A stretch of DNA of 64,000 bases from contig JAHDQY010000019.1 in NCBI GenBank assembly GCA_018433595.1, positions 41,646 to 105,645 of the forward strand. The letters run 5' to 3'. Positions within the stretch are counted from its first letter, which is position 1, and each line of letters opens with the position of its first letter. The notes beneath the pieces are model-generated. The model was not told the DNA's origin. It saw only the letters and a program-made list of their open reading frames with translations, and ran no database searches. The DNA comes from Synergistales bacterium (GTDB lineage: Bacteria > Synergistota > Synergistia > Synergistales > Aminithiophilaceae). Positions 34,707 to 43,905 of this stretch are shown here, in pieces. The position numbers were made by a program, and so were the translations under genes.

Positions 34707-35267
34707 TCAGTGGGCCGTGAAATTCTCCAGCAGTCTGCGCCCCTGGGCGGTCATGATCGATTCGGGATGAAACTGGACTCCGAAAAGGGGGGCCTCGACA
34801 TGCTCCAGGGCCATGACGAGCCCCTCCTCCGTGCGGGCCGTCACCTGCAATGACGGCGGCAGCGACGCCTCCTCGACGATGAGAGAGTGATAACGCACCG
34901 CAGCGAAAGGTGACGGCAGTCCCCTGAAGATCCCTCTCCCCTCATGGCGGATGGCCGAAACCTTGCCGTGGCAGGGCAGAGGAGCCCGAACCACCGCCGC
35001 CCCCAGGGCAGCGGCTATCGCCTGATGACCCAAGCAGACGCCGAGAAGGGGGATTTCGCCGCAGAAGGCCCGGACGCAGGCGATGGCCACGCCCGCCGAT
35101 CGGGGGCCGCCGGGGCCGGGCGAGAGGACGATCCTGTCGGGGCCCAGACGCCGGATGTCGTCGACGGTGAGGCGGTCGCTGCGGATCGTCGTCACCTCGT
35201 CGAACTCGCTCAGGAGCTGGACGAGGTTGTAGGTGAAGGAATCGTAGTTGTCCACGAGCAGGATCAT
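34707..35267 (-). CDS. trpG: Anthranilate synthase glutamine amidotransferase subunit
   Basis: 186 residues, class I glutamine amidotransferase. Catalytic Cys78 in LLGVCLGHQAIA, His-x-Glu in VQFHPESIMT near residue 169, oxyanion loop LSPGPGGP. It delivers ammonia to TrpE. The start overlaps the trpE stop by four bases. Confidence 0.95.
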   Translation of the reverse strand: MILLVDNYDSFTYNLVQLLSEFDEVTTIRSDRLTVDDIRRLGPDRIVLSPGPGGPRSAGVAIACVRAFCGEIPLLGVCLGHQAIAAALGAAVVRAPLPCHGKVSAIRHEGRGIFRGLPSPFAAVRYHSLIVEEASLPPSLQVTARTEEGLVMALEHVEAPLFGVQFHPESIMTAQGRRLLENFTAH

Positions 35268-36778
35268 CGGGGCCCTCCCCTTTCCGCCGCCTTCTTGAGG
35301 GCCCGGAAGAGGGCCTCGGCCTTGTTGCGCGTCTCGTCGTACTCCCTTTCGGAGATGGAGTCGTAGACGACGCCCGCCCCGGCCTGGACCTGGATCTCTC
35401 CTCCGGCCTGGACGAAGGTCCGGATGGCGATGCAGCTGTCCATGTCGCCCGTGCAGGAGAGGTATCCCACGGCCCCGGCGTAGGGCCCGCGGGGGCTTCT
35501 TTCCAGATCTTCGATGAGCTCCATGGCCCGGATCTTGGGTGCCCCCGAGACGGTCCCGGCGGGGAAGGCCGCCTCAAGGACGTCGAAGGCCGTCACCTTT
35601 TCGCGGATTCGCCCCTCGACCTGGGAGACGAGATGCATCACCCTCGAATAGCGCTCCACCCCCATCAGCTCCGTCACCGCCACCGACCCCGTCCGGCAGA
35701 CCCGGCCCAGATCGTTGCGCGCCAGGTCGACGAGCATGAGATGCTCGGACCGCTCCTTCTCGTCGACAAGGAGCTCCTCCGCCAGGGCCTCGTCCTCCCT
35801 TTCGTCCCGCCCCCGCCGCCGCGTCCCCGCCAGGGGACGGGTCATGACGGCATCGCCGTCAAGGCGGACAAGGACCTCCGGAGAGGAGCCGATGAGATTC
35901 ACCTGGGGCGTCTCCATCAGGAAGAGGTAGGGCGAGGGGTTCTCCTCGGCCAGCGCCTCATAGACCGTCAACGCCGGCAGATCCGTCGAGGCCAAAAAAC
36001 GCTGAGAGAGGACGACCTGGCAGATCTCTCCGGCGGCGATCGCTTCCCGCCCCCGAGCGACGATCCCCATGAACTCCTCCGGCGTCATCGACGCCCGCAT
36101 CCGGCCCAGATGGAAGGGCCCCGACGGCGCCTGCGGTTCGGAATCGTCAAGGGAGAGAGCCAGCCGCTCCAGATGGCGGCGCCCCCTCTCCAGCGACCGC
36201 TCCCGCTCCTCCGGAACCTCGGCGGCGACGTGACGGATGAGGAGGATCGAATCCCTCTCGTGATCGACGGCAACGACGGTGCCGTACCCCATGAGAAGAG
36301 CCCGGGGCAGGCCTGAGACGCCGAGGGAACGGCGGCGGCGGAAGAGATCCTCCCAGTCTTCGACCATGGCGTAGCCGAAATAGCCCGCCACACCTCCGGC
36401 GAAGGGCGGTAGATCTCCCCGGCGATCCGAAAATCCGGCCAGATAGGCCTCGACGGCCCTCCGAAGCCCTCCACGGCCGGGGCAACGGTCGAGAAGGCGC
36501 CCCTCGCCATCGGTAACGACACACTCCCTTCCGTCGCCGGAGACGGAAAAGACCCTCTCGGCCTCGACGGCGATGAAGGAATAACGCCCCCTGCCCATCC
36601 CTCCCTCGCCGCTCTCCAGAAGCAGGCTGTGGCTGTACGCCCTCTTAAGCTTGGCGTAAAGAGAGCGGGGACTCCGCCCCCTCCGGGGCAGCTCCAGCAC
36701 CAGGGGGACCCGTTTTCCCGCCGCAGAAGGCCGGTTGTCCCTCTCGGCTCGTCTCAACTCAACTCGGCTCGTCATCAT
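35264..36778 (-). CDS. trpE: Anthranilate synthase component I
   Basis: 504 residues. Chorismate-binding fold, with the conserved C-terminal block ATGTVSGAPK-like sequence AGTVSGAPKIRAMELI, YAGAVGYLSCTGDMDSCIAIRT and QAGAGVVYDSISEREYDET. The N-terminal LLESGEGGMGRGRYSFI resembles the Trp feedback site. Two adjacent ATGs (36778, 36775) follow AGGAGG by 4 and 7 bases; the second may be the main start. First structural gene after the trp attenuator. Confidence 0.95.
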   Translation of the reverse strand: MMTSRVELRRAERDNRPSAAGKRVPLVLELPRRGRSPRSLYAKLKRAYSHSLLLESGEGGMGRGRYSFIAVEAERVFSVSGDGRECVVTDGEGRLLDRCPGRGGLRRAVEAYLAGFSDRRGDLPPFAGGVAGYFGYAMVEDWEDLFRRRRSLGVSGLPRALLMGYGTVVAVDHERDSILLIRHVAAEVPEERERSLERGRRHLERLALSLDDSEPQAPSGPFHLGRMRASMTPEEFMGIVARGREAIAAGEICQVVLSQRFLASTDLPALTVYEALAEENPSPYLFLMETPQVNLIGSSPEVLVRLDGDAVMTRPLAGTRRRGRDEREDEALAEELLVDEKERSEHLMLVDLARNDLGRVCRTGSVAVTELMGVERYSRVMHLVSQVEGRIREKVTAFDVLEAAFPAGTVSGAPKIRAMELIEDLERSPRGPYAGAVGYLSCTGDMDSCIAIRTFVQAGGEIQVQAGAGVVYDSISEREYDETRNKAEALFRALKKAAERGGPR

Positions 36779-36788
36779 GAGACCTCCT

Positions 36789-36824
36789 CAACAAAAATGG
36801 GGAGAGGCCGCAAGGCCCCTCCCC
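36789..36824 (-). terminator. trp attenuator terminator hairpin (3:4)
   Basis: On the minus strand GGGGAGGGGCC (36814-36824) pairs with GGCCTCTCCCC (36799-36809), one mismatch, followed by ATTTTTGTTG. It ends about ten bases before the trpE RBS. Confidence 0.82.
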
Positions 36825-36833
36825 TGAAGATCC

Positions 36834-36889
36834 AGAAAACAAGAGAGGCCTTGAAGTGAATCCCGAAGGATCCGCCTCCAAGGCCTCTC
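36834..36889 (-). promoter_or_regulatory. trp attenuator upstream hairpin (1:2) and competing segments
   Basis: Minus-strand segment 1 (36879-36889, GAGAGGCCTTG) pairs perfectly with segment 2 (36843-36853, CAAGGCCTCTC), followed by TTGTTTT, so it can itself act as a terminator. Segment 2 can instead pair along all 11 positions (one G-U) with segment 3 (36811-36821), which is the 5' part of the next terminator. That gives mutually exclusive structures. Confidence 0.78.
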
Positions 36890-36901
36890 GCTCAGACGTG
36901 A

Positions 36902-36991
36902 TTAAGCGACGTTACGGCTCCTGGCGGCAGACCGGAAGGCCTGCCACCACCAGTTTCGGGTCGTTGACGCTGTCAGAGCGGAAAGATTCAC
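36902..36991 (-). CDS. trpL: trp operon leader peptide with three consecutive Trp codons (TrpL)
   Basis: 29 residues from GTG 36991 (GGGGA six bases upstream; an in-frame ATG at 36997 would overlap it). The centre is TTRNWWWQAFRS: three TGG codons in a row at 14-16. The stop TAA lies 13 bases before the first attenuator segment. Promoter, leader, competing hairpins and trpE are in the order of the classical enterobacterial trp attenuator, so high charged tRNA-Trp should favour termination. It is too short for normal ORF calling. Confidence 0.88.
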   Translation of the reverse strand: MNLSALTASTTRNWWWQAFRSAARSRNVA

Positions 36992-37022
36992 GACCATTCC
37001 CCGTTTCGTCAGAATTGGACAA

Positions 37023-37051
37023 ATGATACGCTCCGGAGCCGCCTCTGTCAA
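37023..37051 (-). promoter_or_regulatory. Sigma70-type promoter of the trp operon
   Basis: Minus strand TTGACA (37046-37051), 17-base spacer, TATCAT (37023-37028), about 30 bases before the leader start. No TrpR-like operator was recognised. Confidence 0.8.
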
Positions 37052-37090
37052 CTTTCGCCGCGACGTCCTCCGGACTTTCCTTCGAGGGCT

Positions 37091-39106
37091 TCAGCACCTC
37101 AGCCAGCAGGCGCAAAAGCGCCCTTCGCCAAGATCCTTCAACGGCGGCCTCTTCTGATCGCACACCTCGGGGATTTTACGTGGACAGCGGGTGCTGAACA
37201 GGCACCCTTGAGGTGGAGAATAGGGCGACGGCAAATCTCCAGGCAGAAGAACCAGCGGCCGCTTCCAGCACCCGACGGATTCTATCTCGGGAATGGCAGA
37301 AAGCAGCGCCTCCGTATAGGGATGGAAAGGGTTCTCGAAAAGAGCATCGACCGGCCCCGTCTCCATGATCTGACCGAGATACATGACCAGGACCCGGTCG
37401 GCGATGTGCCGGACCACGGAAAGGTCATGGGCGATGAACAGGTAGGTCAACCCGCGATCCGCCTGGAGTCGCTGGAACAAGTTGATCACCTGGGCCTGGA
37501 CGGAGACGTCCAAAGCGGAAACAGGCTCGTCGCAGACCAGAAGTTCCGGGTTCACTGCCAGGGCCCGGGCAATGCCGATGCGCTGTCGCTGCCCTCCGGA
37601 AAACTCATGGGGGTATCGATCCATGTAATCCGGCTGAAGGCCGACTTCTTGCAATGCCTCTGCAATCCGGTCTCTCCCGCAGGGCAATCCGTGTATGACC
37701 CGTCCCTCCGAAACGATTTCCCTCACGGTCATCCTCGGATTCAACGAGCTGAAGGGATCCTGAAAAACCATCTGGATTTTCCGGCAGAGATCCCTCCTCG
37801 CCTGCCCTCGCGCGCTCTCGATCGGCTCGCCTCTATAGACGACAGAGCCTCCCGTCGGTTTCTCAAGCCCCATCACCATCTTCCCGACGGTGGTCTTCCC
37901 GCAGCCGGATTCTCCGACGATACCGAGAGTCTCTCCTTCGGCGACGGAAAAGCAGACATCTTTCACCGCCGTCAGGACACGCTTCTCCCTGTCCTTGCCT
38001 GAAACATGGAATTGTTTCGTCAGTTGCGAAACCGCCAGGATCTCTTCGCCTCGTCTCGCAGCGGCGAAAGGGAGAAAATCCCCGGAGCAGTAGGCCTCTC
38101 TGAGAGCCAAAGCGGAAGGGGGCCTTCCCCGGCCTCCATAAAGACCGCACATGACCGTATGCCCCTCTTTCAGCTCGAACACGCCGGGGACTGCGGTCCG
38201 GCACTCCGCTCCGGCCAGGGGACAGCGCGGTGAGAATCTGCATCCCTGCGGATAGTCCAGCGGAGAGGGCACCATTCCCGGAATGGTCGCCAGGGCGGCC
38301 CGCTCTTCCTTTCTGAGGTTGAGCTTCGGTATGCTTTCCAGGAGTCCTATCGTGTACGGGTGGGACGGATTGCGAAAGAGCTCCCTCGTCGGAGCTTTTT
38401 CGACCACTTTCCCGGCATACATCACGACGACCTGATGGGCCATCCGGGCCACGATCCCCAGGTTGTGGGTGATGAAAATCACGCCCATGCCCAGCTTCCG
38501 CTGCAATTCGGCCAACAGCTCCAGAATCTGGGCCTGAATGGTCACATCCAGAGCCGTCGTCGGCTCGTCGGCGATCAGGAGTTCCGGATTGCAGGCCAGG
38601 CTCATGGCGATCATGACGCGCTGCCGCATGCCGCCCGACATCTGGTGCGGGTAGTCGTCAAGCCGACGCCGGGCATCGGGAATCCCCACAAGGTCGAAAA
38701 GCTCCGCAGCCCTTTCTCTGCGCGCCCTGCGGGAAAACCCGGAGTGAATGGTCAGCACCTCTTCCACCTGACTTCCCACCCGGAGAACCGGATTGAGGGA
38801 AGTCATCGGTTCCTGAAAAATCATCCCGATCCGATTGCCGCGGATCGTCATCATCTCTTTTTCCTTCAACGGAACCAGGTCTCGGTCATTCCACAGGATC
38901 TGCCCCGCCTCGATCTTTCCCGACGACCCGAAAAGCAGCCTCATGACAGAAAGGGCCGTCACCGACTTTCCGCTGCCCGACTCGCCGACGACGCCGACCA
39001 TCTCTCCCCGGCCGACCTCGAAAGAGACTCCGTCGACGGCCCGCACCAGACCTTCTTCCGTGTTGAAACAGGTTTTCAGCTCACGAATTTCAAGCAGTTT
39101 TTCCAT
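37091..39106 (-). CDS. Oligopeptide ABC transporter, fused DppD-DppF ATPase (module 1)
   Basis: 671 residues with two complete ABC domains. First: Walker A GESGSGKS at 41-48, signature [13 protein letters not shown] and Walker [16 protein letters not shown] near residue 180. Second: Walker [10 protein letters not shown] near residue 398, signature [15 protein letters not shown] and [15 protein letters not shown]. Each half ends with the oligopeptide-type C-terminal extension ([18 protein letters not shown]). Normally these are two genes. It should power peptide import with the permeases upstream. The stop is 40 bases before the trp promoter. Confidence 0.93.
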   Translation of the reverse strand: MEKLLEIRELKTCFNTEEGLVRAVDGVSFEVGRGEMVGVVGESGSGKSVTALSVMRLLFGSSGKIEAGQILWNDRDLVPLKEKEMMTIRGNRIGMIFQEPMTSLNPVLRVGSQVEEVLTIHSGFSRRARRERAAELFDLVGIPDARRRLDDYPHQMSGGMRQRVMIAMSLACNPELLIADEPTTALDVTIQAQILELLAELQRKLGMGVIFITHNLGIVARMAHQVVVMYAGKVVEKAPTRELFRNPSHPYTIGLLESIPKLNLRKEERAALATIPGMVPSPLDYPQGCRFSPRCPLAGAECRTAVPGVFELKEGHTVMCGLYGGRGRPPSALALREAYCSGDFLPFAAARRGEEILAVSQLTKQFHVSGKDREKRVLTAVKDVCFSVAEGETLGIVGESGCGKTTVGKMVMGLEKPTGGSVVYRGEPIESARGQARRDLCRKIQMVFQDPFSSLNPRMTVREIVSEGRVIHGLPCGRDRIAEALQEVGLQPDYMDRYPHEFSGGQRQRIGIARALAVNPELLVCDEPVSALDVSVQAQVINLFQRLQADRGLTYLFIAHDLSVVRHIADRVLVMYLGQIMETGPVDALFENPFHPYTEALLSAIPEIESVGCWKRPLVLLPGDLPSPYSPPQGCLFSTRCPRKIPEVCDQKRPPLKDLGEGRFCACWLRC

Positions 39107-39117
39107 ATCCCGCCACC

Positions 39118-40134
39118 TCAGGATTTCATTCGGACATCAAGAGCGTCTCGAAGGCCATCTCCGAGAAGATTGAAGCCCAGGACAAAAAAGAGAATGGCCA
39201 CTCCGGGAAAGGTCACGGCCCAGGGCGAGGTCAGGAGCAATTTCCGCCCGTCGGCAAGCATGGCCCCCCACTCCGGCGCCGGGGGCTGGGCTCCCAGCCC
39301 GAGGAACCCCAGAGCCGCCGCTGAAAGAATGGCCGAAGCAAAGGTCAGGGAGCCCTGAACGATCAGGGGAGAAAGACAGTTCCGGAGAACATGGGATCCG
39401 ATGATCCTCAGATCGGAGGCCCCCAGGGCCCGGGAGGCCTGAATGTATTCGAGGCCCCGAGTCGAGAGGACCGACCCCCTGAGGACCCGTGCAAACTGGG
39501 GTATCTGGACGACGCCGATGGCGATCATGGAGTTCGTCAGGCCGGGGCCGAGGACAGCCACGATCAGAATGGCCAACAGGACATAGGGGATAGCCATCAG
39601 GATATCCATGCCGCGCATGATGACGCTATCAAGACGCCCACCCCAGTACCCCGCAGCCAGCCCCAGGGGAGCGCCCAGGAAAAGTCCGATGGCCACGGAA
39701 ATGCAGCCGATCAGGAGGGAATACCGGGAACCGTAGATGACCCGGCTGAATACGTCCCGCCCCACATCATCCGTGCCGAAAAGATAGCGGTGATGGGCTT
39801 TGCGCTCCCCTTCTTCGGAAGGAGCATCGAAGGTGATTTCGGTGGTTTCGTAAAGGCCCTCCGTCACCACCTGGTGCTCCGGGAGGCCCCGTTCCCCGTC
39901 GTTCTCCTTTTCTCCTTCGGGCACGCCCCCCGTCACGCCGGGCCACCAGAACGGCGGGAGATCGTGATCCTCGACCATACCCCACAGGGGGTCATGAGGC
40001 GCCACCAGCGGCGCTGCAAGAGCTGTCGCCACCACGGTCAGAACGATGACAAGCCCGATGAGGGCGTTCCTGTTCCGCCGAAGGCGCCGCCACGAATCGT
40101 GCCAAAGTCCGCGTTTAGCCGCAACCTTTTCCAT
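39118..40134 (-). CDS. Peptide ABC transporter permease DppC-like (module 1)
   Basis: 338 residues from ATG 40134; a TTG three codons earlier is less likely. An N-terminal helix is followed by a long loop (~residues 50-125), then five helices with the permease EAA loop RALGASDLRIIGSHVLRN. The sequence RYLFGTDDVGRDVFSRVIYG is typical of DppC/OppC. Partner of the DppB-like permease 15 bases upstream. Confidence 0.92.
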   Translation of the reverse strand: MEKVAAKRGLWHDSWRRLRRNRNALIGLVIVLTVVATALAAPLVAPHDPLWGMVEDHDLPPFWWPGVTGGVPEGEKENDGERGLPEHQVVTEGLYETTEITFDAPSEEGERKAHHRYLFGTDDVGRDVFSRVIYGSRYSLLIGCISVAIGLFLGAPLGLAAGYWGGRLDSVIMRGMDILMAIPYVLLAILIVAVLGPGLTNSMIAIGVVQIPQFARVLRGSVLSTRGLEYIQASRALGASDLRIIGSHVLRNCLSPLIVQGSLTFASAILSAAALGFLGLGAQPPAPEWGAMLADGRKLLLTSPWAVTFPGVAILFFVLGFNLLGDGLRDALDVRMKS

Positions 40135-40149
40135 CGCTCTCAACCCGCC

Positions 40150-41157
40150 CTAATAGCGGATCCGGGGATCCAGGAAAAGGTAGAGGAGGTCCACCAGGAG
40201 ATTGACCATGATGAACGCTGCCGCGACGAAAAGCGTCCCCCCCGCGATCACGGGAAAATCCCGCCCCAAAATGCCGTCGAGAAGCCACCTGCCGATCCCG
40301 GGCCACGAAAACACCGTCTCGGTCAGAATGGCCCCGCCCATCAGATAGCCGAACTGCAGACCGATAACGGTGACCACCGGGATCGAAGCGTTCTTGAAGG
40401 CATGGAGAAAAAGCAACCGCCCCGTCCTGACGCCTTTGGCCCGGGCTGTCCGGATATAGTCCTGATTGAGCACCTCCAGCATGGATGAGCGCGTCATTCG
40501 GGCGATGATCGCCATGGGAACCGTCGCCAGACAGAACGCCGGCATGACGAGGTGCCTGATCGCATCGGCCAGCACCTCCCGGTTCCCGGACAGAAGGGCA
40601 TCAAGCAGGTAGAAATTGGTTAACGGCTGAAATTCGATCGTCGCGGCCAGCCTCCCTCCCGTAGGAAGCCATCCCAGGTTGAGGCTGAACAGGATGATGA
40701 GCATGAAACCGAGCCAGTAGATGGGGATGGATACCCCGACCAGGCTGCCGAACATGGCGAAATAGTCGAACAGGCTGTTCTGCCGCCAGGCTGAAAGAAA
40801 CCCGGCCAGGACCCCCAAAACTCCGGCCAGCAGCAGGGCAACCAGAGAGAGTTCCAGCGTTGCCGGAACTTTCTCCGCTATCTCGGAAAGGACGGACCTT
40901 CCCGACAGGATCGAATGGCCCAGGTCCCCTCTCGCTAAGCGCCCGAGGAAAAGAACATACCGGACCGTCCAGGGCCGATCCAGCCCCAGGGAATGACGCA
41001 TCTGCTCCAAAGCCTCGGGCGTGGCATGCTGCCCCAGCATGATCTGAGCCGGATCGCCGGGAATGGCTTCGATGATCCCGAAGATCACGAACGACAAGAC
41101 CAGCAGCACCGGAATGATCGACAGGAAGCGGTAAGCCAGATAGGATCTCGTTCTCAT
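40150..41157 (-). CDS. Peptide ABC transporter permease DppB-like (module 1)
   Basis: 335 residues, six helices. Typical DppB features: IIEAIPGDPAQIMLGQHATPEALEQMR (core EAIPGDPAQIMLG), LGLDRPWTVRY, and the EAA loop RTARAKGVRTGRLLFLHAFKNA. It ends VDLLYLFLDPRIRY, as usual for the family. It forms the translocation pore with DppC. Confidence 0.93.
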   Translation of the reverse strand: MRTRSYLAYRFLSIIPVLLVLSFVIFGIIEAIPGDPAQIMLGQHATPEALEQMRHSLGLDRPWTVRYVLFLGRLARGDLGHSILSGRSVLSEIAEKVPATLELSLVALLLAGVLGVLAGFLSAWRQNSLFDYFAMFGSLVGVSIPIYWLGFMLIILFSLNLGWLPTGGRLAATIEFQPLTNFYLLDALLSGNREVLADAIRHLVMPAFCLATVPMAIIARMTRSSMLEVLNQDYIRTARAKGVRTGRLLFLHAFKNASIPVVTVIGLQFGYLMGGAILTETVFSWPGIGRWLLDGILGRDFPVIAGGTLFVAAAFIMVNLLVDLLYLFLDPRIRY

Positions 41158-41176
41158 CGGTCCTCCCCTCCTTTGT

Positions 41177-42187
41177 CTAACCCATGGTTTTTTCGAAAAC
41201 CCGCATCAGGTTCAATCCGAGGATTTTGCCGATCTCTTTCGGGGAGTAGCCTCTTTGCTCCAATTCTTTCACAAACAGAGGGATCTCCTTGTGGCCGCTC
41301 AGCACGTCCGAGGCCTCGATAGCCTTGCCCCTTCCGGAGTAATCCTCGAAAGAGCCGTCGAAATCAAAACCGATACCCACGAAATCCGCACCGACCAGCC
41401 GCACGATGTGATCCACGTGATCGACCAGATCGGAGACATCCGGCCGGCTTTTCACCGTCGGGAGAACGACAAAGGGGCTCAAGGCATTCATGCCGATGAC
41501 CCCTCCCCGCTCGGCGATCGCTCGGATCTGGTCGTCCGTCAGATTCCTGGGGTGATCGCACAAAGCCCGGCAGTTGGAATGGGAAGCGATGACCGGTCCT
41601 TCGGCGATCTCCATGACGTCCCAGAAGCCCGGGTCGTTGATGTGGCTGACATCGATGAACATCTTCAGCCGCTCGGCCTCTTCAACGAGCTTGACCCCGA
41701 AGGGAGAGAGCCCCCCTTCGCGGCCGATTCCTGTCGGATGGAAAGACGACCCGTCGGCAGCCTCGTTGCGCCGGCTCCAGGTCAGCCCGACTCCACGCAC
41801 CCCCAAAGCGTGAAAGACGCGCAAAAGGCGAAGGTCCCCCATCAGGGGTTCGACCCCCTCGAAAGAGAGCACGACGGCAAACCGCCCCTGCCGGCCCGCT
41901 TCGAGAATATCTTGAGTGGAGGTGCACAGCACCAGACGCCCTTCGCTCTCCTCGATCTCCTCGTGCAGGACCGCGATCTGATCCAGCGCCTTGCGCAAAG
42001 CCATTTCGGGGAGGAAATGGTCATGCAGAAAGAGGGCGGAGACGATGCCGCTGACGCGGCCTGCCCGGAAATCCGGCTCGTAGATCGTGGAGAAAACCTG
42101 CCGGGCTCCCCGCTCCCGTCTATCGAGAAGATCCATGGCGAGATCGAAATGTCCGCCAAAAATCAGATAGTCGCTGGGATAGTCCAT
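41177..42187 (-). CDS. Membrane dipeptidase-family zinc peptidase (peptidase M19)
   Basis: 336 residues from ATG 42187 (GGGAGGG nine bases upstream); upstream open frame ignored. Metal ligands of renal dipeptidase are all visible: His13-x-Asp15 in GGHFDLAMD, Glu in LSFEGVEPL (~residue 107), His in DVSHINDPGF, and His in ASHSNCRAL. It cleaves dipeptides, including those with D-residues. No signal peptide, so it probably acts on imported dipeptides. It lies inside peptide-transporter module 1, between the amidohydrolase and dppB. Confidence 0.9.
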   Translation of the reverse strand: MDYPSDYLIFGGHFDLAMDLLDRRERGARQVFSTIYEPDFRAGRVSGIVSALFLHDHFLPEMALRKALDQIAVLHEEIEESEGRLVLCTSTQDILEAGRQGRFAVVLSFEGVEPLMGDLRLLRVFHALGVRGVGLTWSRRNEAADGSSFHPTGIGREGGLSPFGVKLVEEAERLKMFIDVSHINDPGFWDVMEIAEGPVIASHSNCRALCDHPRNLTDDQIRAIAERGGVIGMNALSPFVVLPTVKSRPDVSDLVDHVDHIVRLVGADFVGIGFDFDGSFEDYSGRGKAIEASDVLSGHKEIPLFVKELEQRGYSPKEIGKILGLNLMRVFEKTMG

Positions 42188-42192
42188 TATTG

Positions 42193-43818
42193 TCAACCCT
42201 CCCGGGAAAAAACTTTTCTTCCGTTCACCACAGTCATCCAGACAGGCATTTCCGGAAGCTCGCCCAGCGGCACCGAGAAGGGGTCCGCCTCGAGGATCAC
42301 CAGATCGCCGGCCTTGCCGGGAAAGAGCGACCCCGTCTCCTTCTCCAGGAAGCCCGCGTAGGCCGAAGCCATCGTGTAACCCTCGACGGCCTCTCTCAGG
42401 GAGAGAGACTGGCTTGCACCCAAAACGCGCCCGGTCTGGGTCCGCCTTTTGACCGCAGAAGCCATATTCCGCCAGGGAGAAGCGCTGATAATGGGGGAAT
42501 CCGTTCCCAGAGGGACGGGAAGTCCTGCCAGGCAAAAATCCCTGCAGGCGATCAGACGTTCCGCTCGGTCCGTCCCGAGGGCTCGAACGTACTCGTCTCC
42601 GAAATCCGTCACGAATCCGGGCTGGAAGGTGGCCAAAAGCCCCAGGCGCTTCATCCGACCCGCCAAAGCAGGGTCTCCAAGTTCGCAATGTTCGATCCTG
42701 TGCCGGTGATCCGGTCGAGGGAACTTCCCCAAGATCTCCCTGAACATATCGATCGTCCGCTCGACGGCTCTGTCGCCGATCGCATGAATCGCCACCTGCA
42801 AGTCTGCGAGGTGAGCCTTCAACGTCAGGTCCCTGATCTCGCCGAAATCCTTCAGGATGCCCGCATTATCGGGCCCATCCTCGTAGGGGCTCGATAGCGA
42901 CGCCGTCCGGGCACCGATACTGCCGTCGGCGAAGAGCTTCACCGCCCCGAAACGGAGCAAGGCCCCCTTGGCCCCCTCACGGGAGCTGAGTCCCACGACC
43001 TCGTCGACCCATTCCCGGGGCCCGGCGCCGGGCATGGGGCGAACCATCAGATAGGTGCGAATCTTCATGCGGCCGGATTCTTCGAAGGCCCGATACCCTT
43101 CCACGCAATCGCGGGAAGGGATCATGTCGGTTCCCGGATCATGCACGCCGGTCAACCCAAGGGCCAGGTAATCGGACTGGGCCACTTCAAGAGCGGCTTC
43201 CACATCAGATCCTTCCATGGAGTCGATCCGTGCCAGAGCCGTCTCCAGCGCCGCCTCGTAAAGCCATCCATCCGGCTCGCCCGATTCCGTGCGTCCGATC
43301 CTGCCGTTTCTCGGATCGTCCGAATCGGCCCTCAGCCCGAGGGAGGCAAGGCCACAGCTGTTCAGCAAGGCGCCATGGGTACAGGTCCGGGTCAGAATCA
43401 CCGGCCGATCCGAAACGACCTCGTCCAGAGCAAATCGATCGAGCCTTCCCTGTCCCCTGTACCGTGATTCATCCAAACCGAACCCCCGAACCCAGGCAAC
43501 AGGCGACCGCCTCGACACGTACCCGATCAGGGCCGCCCGCAAACCCTCCAGAGTCTCCGTCCCGGGAACCCCGCAGTCCAATTGGGTCTTCAGCAAGCCG
43601 TAGGTCATCATATGGTTATGAGAGTCCGTCAACCCCGGAAGCACCGTCTTCCCTCTGAGGTCGGTCACTTCGAGAAGCTCAGGCCCATCGATCAGGACAT
43701 CCGAAGCCTTCCCTAAGGAAAAAACCCGGCCCTGATGAAGCCTGATCGCCTCAACAGGCGAAGAATAAGGTGTCGGATAAATCCTCCCGTTGACAAAAGC
43801 CAAATCTGCGGCACTCAC
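42193..43818 (-). CDS. YtcJ-like metal-dependent amidohydrolase (Amidohydro_3)
   Basis: 541 residues from GTG 43818, where GAGGGGTG stands at the right distance; a GTG three codons earlier is alternative. N-terminal VNGRIYPTP and VTDLRGKTVLPGLTDSHNHM (core PGLTDSHNHM, metal His-x-His, ~residue 70). Further sites: GVHDPGTDM, KLFADGSIGARTASL, AIHAIGDRAVERTIDMF and PLGTDSPI. The family hydrolyses amide or ester bonds; substrate unknown. Its place between binding protein and dipeptidase suggests processing of an imported peptide or acylated amino acid. Confidence 0.88.
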   Translation of the reverse strand: MSAADLAFVNGRIYPTPYSSPVEAIRLHQGRVFSLGKASDVLIDGPELLEVTDLRGKTVLPGLTDSHNHMMTYGLLKTQLDCGVPGTETLEGLRAALIGYVSRRSPVAWVRGFGLDESRYRGQGRLDRFALDEVVSDRPVILTRTCTHGALLNSCGLASLGLRADSDDPRNGRIGRTESGEPDGWLYEAALETALARIDSMEGSDVEAALEVAQSDYLALGLTGVHDPGTDMIPSRDCVEGYRAFEESGRMKIRTYLMVRPMPGAGPREWVDEVVGLSSREGAKGALLRFGAVKLFADGSIGARTASLSSPYEDGPDNAGILKDFGEIRDLTLKAHLADLQVAIHAIGDRAVERTIDMFREILGKFPRPDHRHRIEHCELGDPALAGRMKRLGLLATFQPGFVTDFGDEYVRALGTDRAERLIACRDFCLAGLPVPLGTDSPIISASPWRNMASAVKRRTQTGRVLGASQSLSLREAVEGYTMASAYAGFLEKETGSLFPGKAGDLVILEADPFSVPLGELPEMPVWMTVVNGRKVFSREG

Positions 43819-43840
43819 GAAAGTCACCCCTCTGCATAAA

Positions 43841-43870
43841 GAGGGCAGGAACCTCTCCTGCCCTCGACCG
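43841..43870 (-). terminator. Hairpin between the binding-protein and amidohydrolase genes
   Basis: GAGGGCAGGA (43856-43865 on the minus strand) pairs with TCCTGCCCTC (43841-43850), then TTTAT. Such partial terminators commonly let a binding protein be made in excess over the downstream genes. Confidence 0.55.
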
Positions 43871-43905
43871 TCTATCCGACCGGGCTACCTCGCCTCAAGG
43901 AGCGC

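Noticed and set aside
36780..37060. T-box or TRAP-binding leader for the trp operon
   Set aside because: No T-box sequence and no (G/U)AG triplet series were seen, whereas a leader ORF with three Trp codons and competing hairpins is present.
37091..39106. DppD-DppF fusion as a sequencing or assembly error
   Set aside because: A second, independent fusion of the same size exists at 46690-48702, so the fusion is real.
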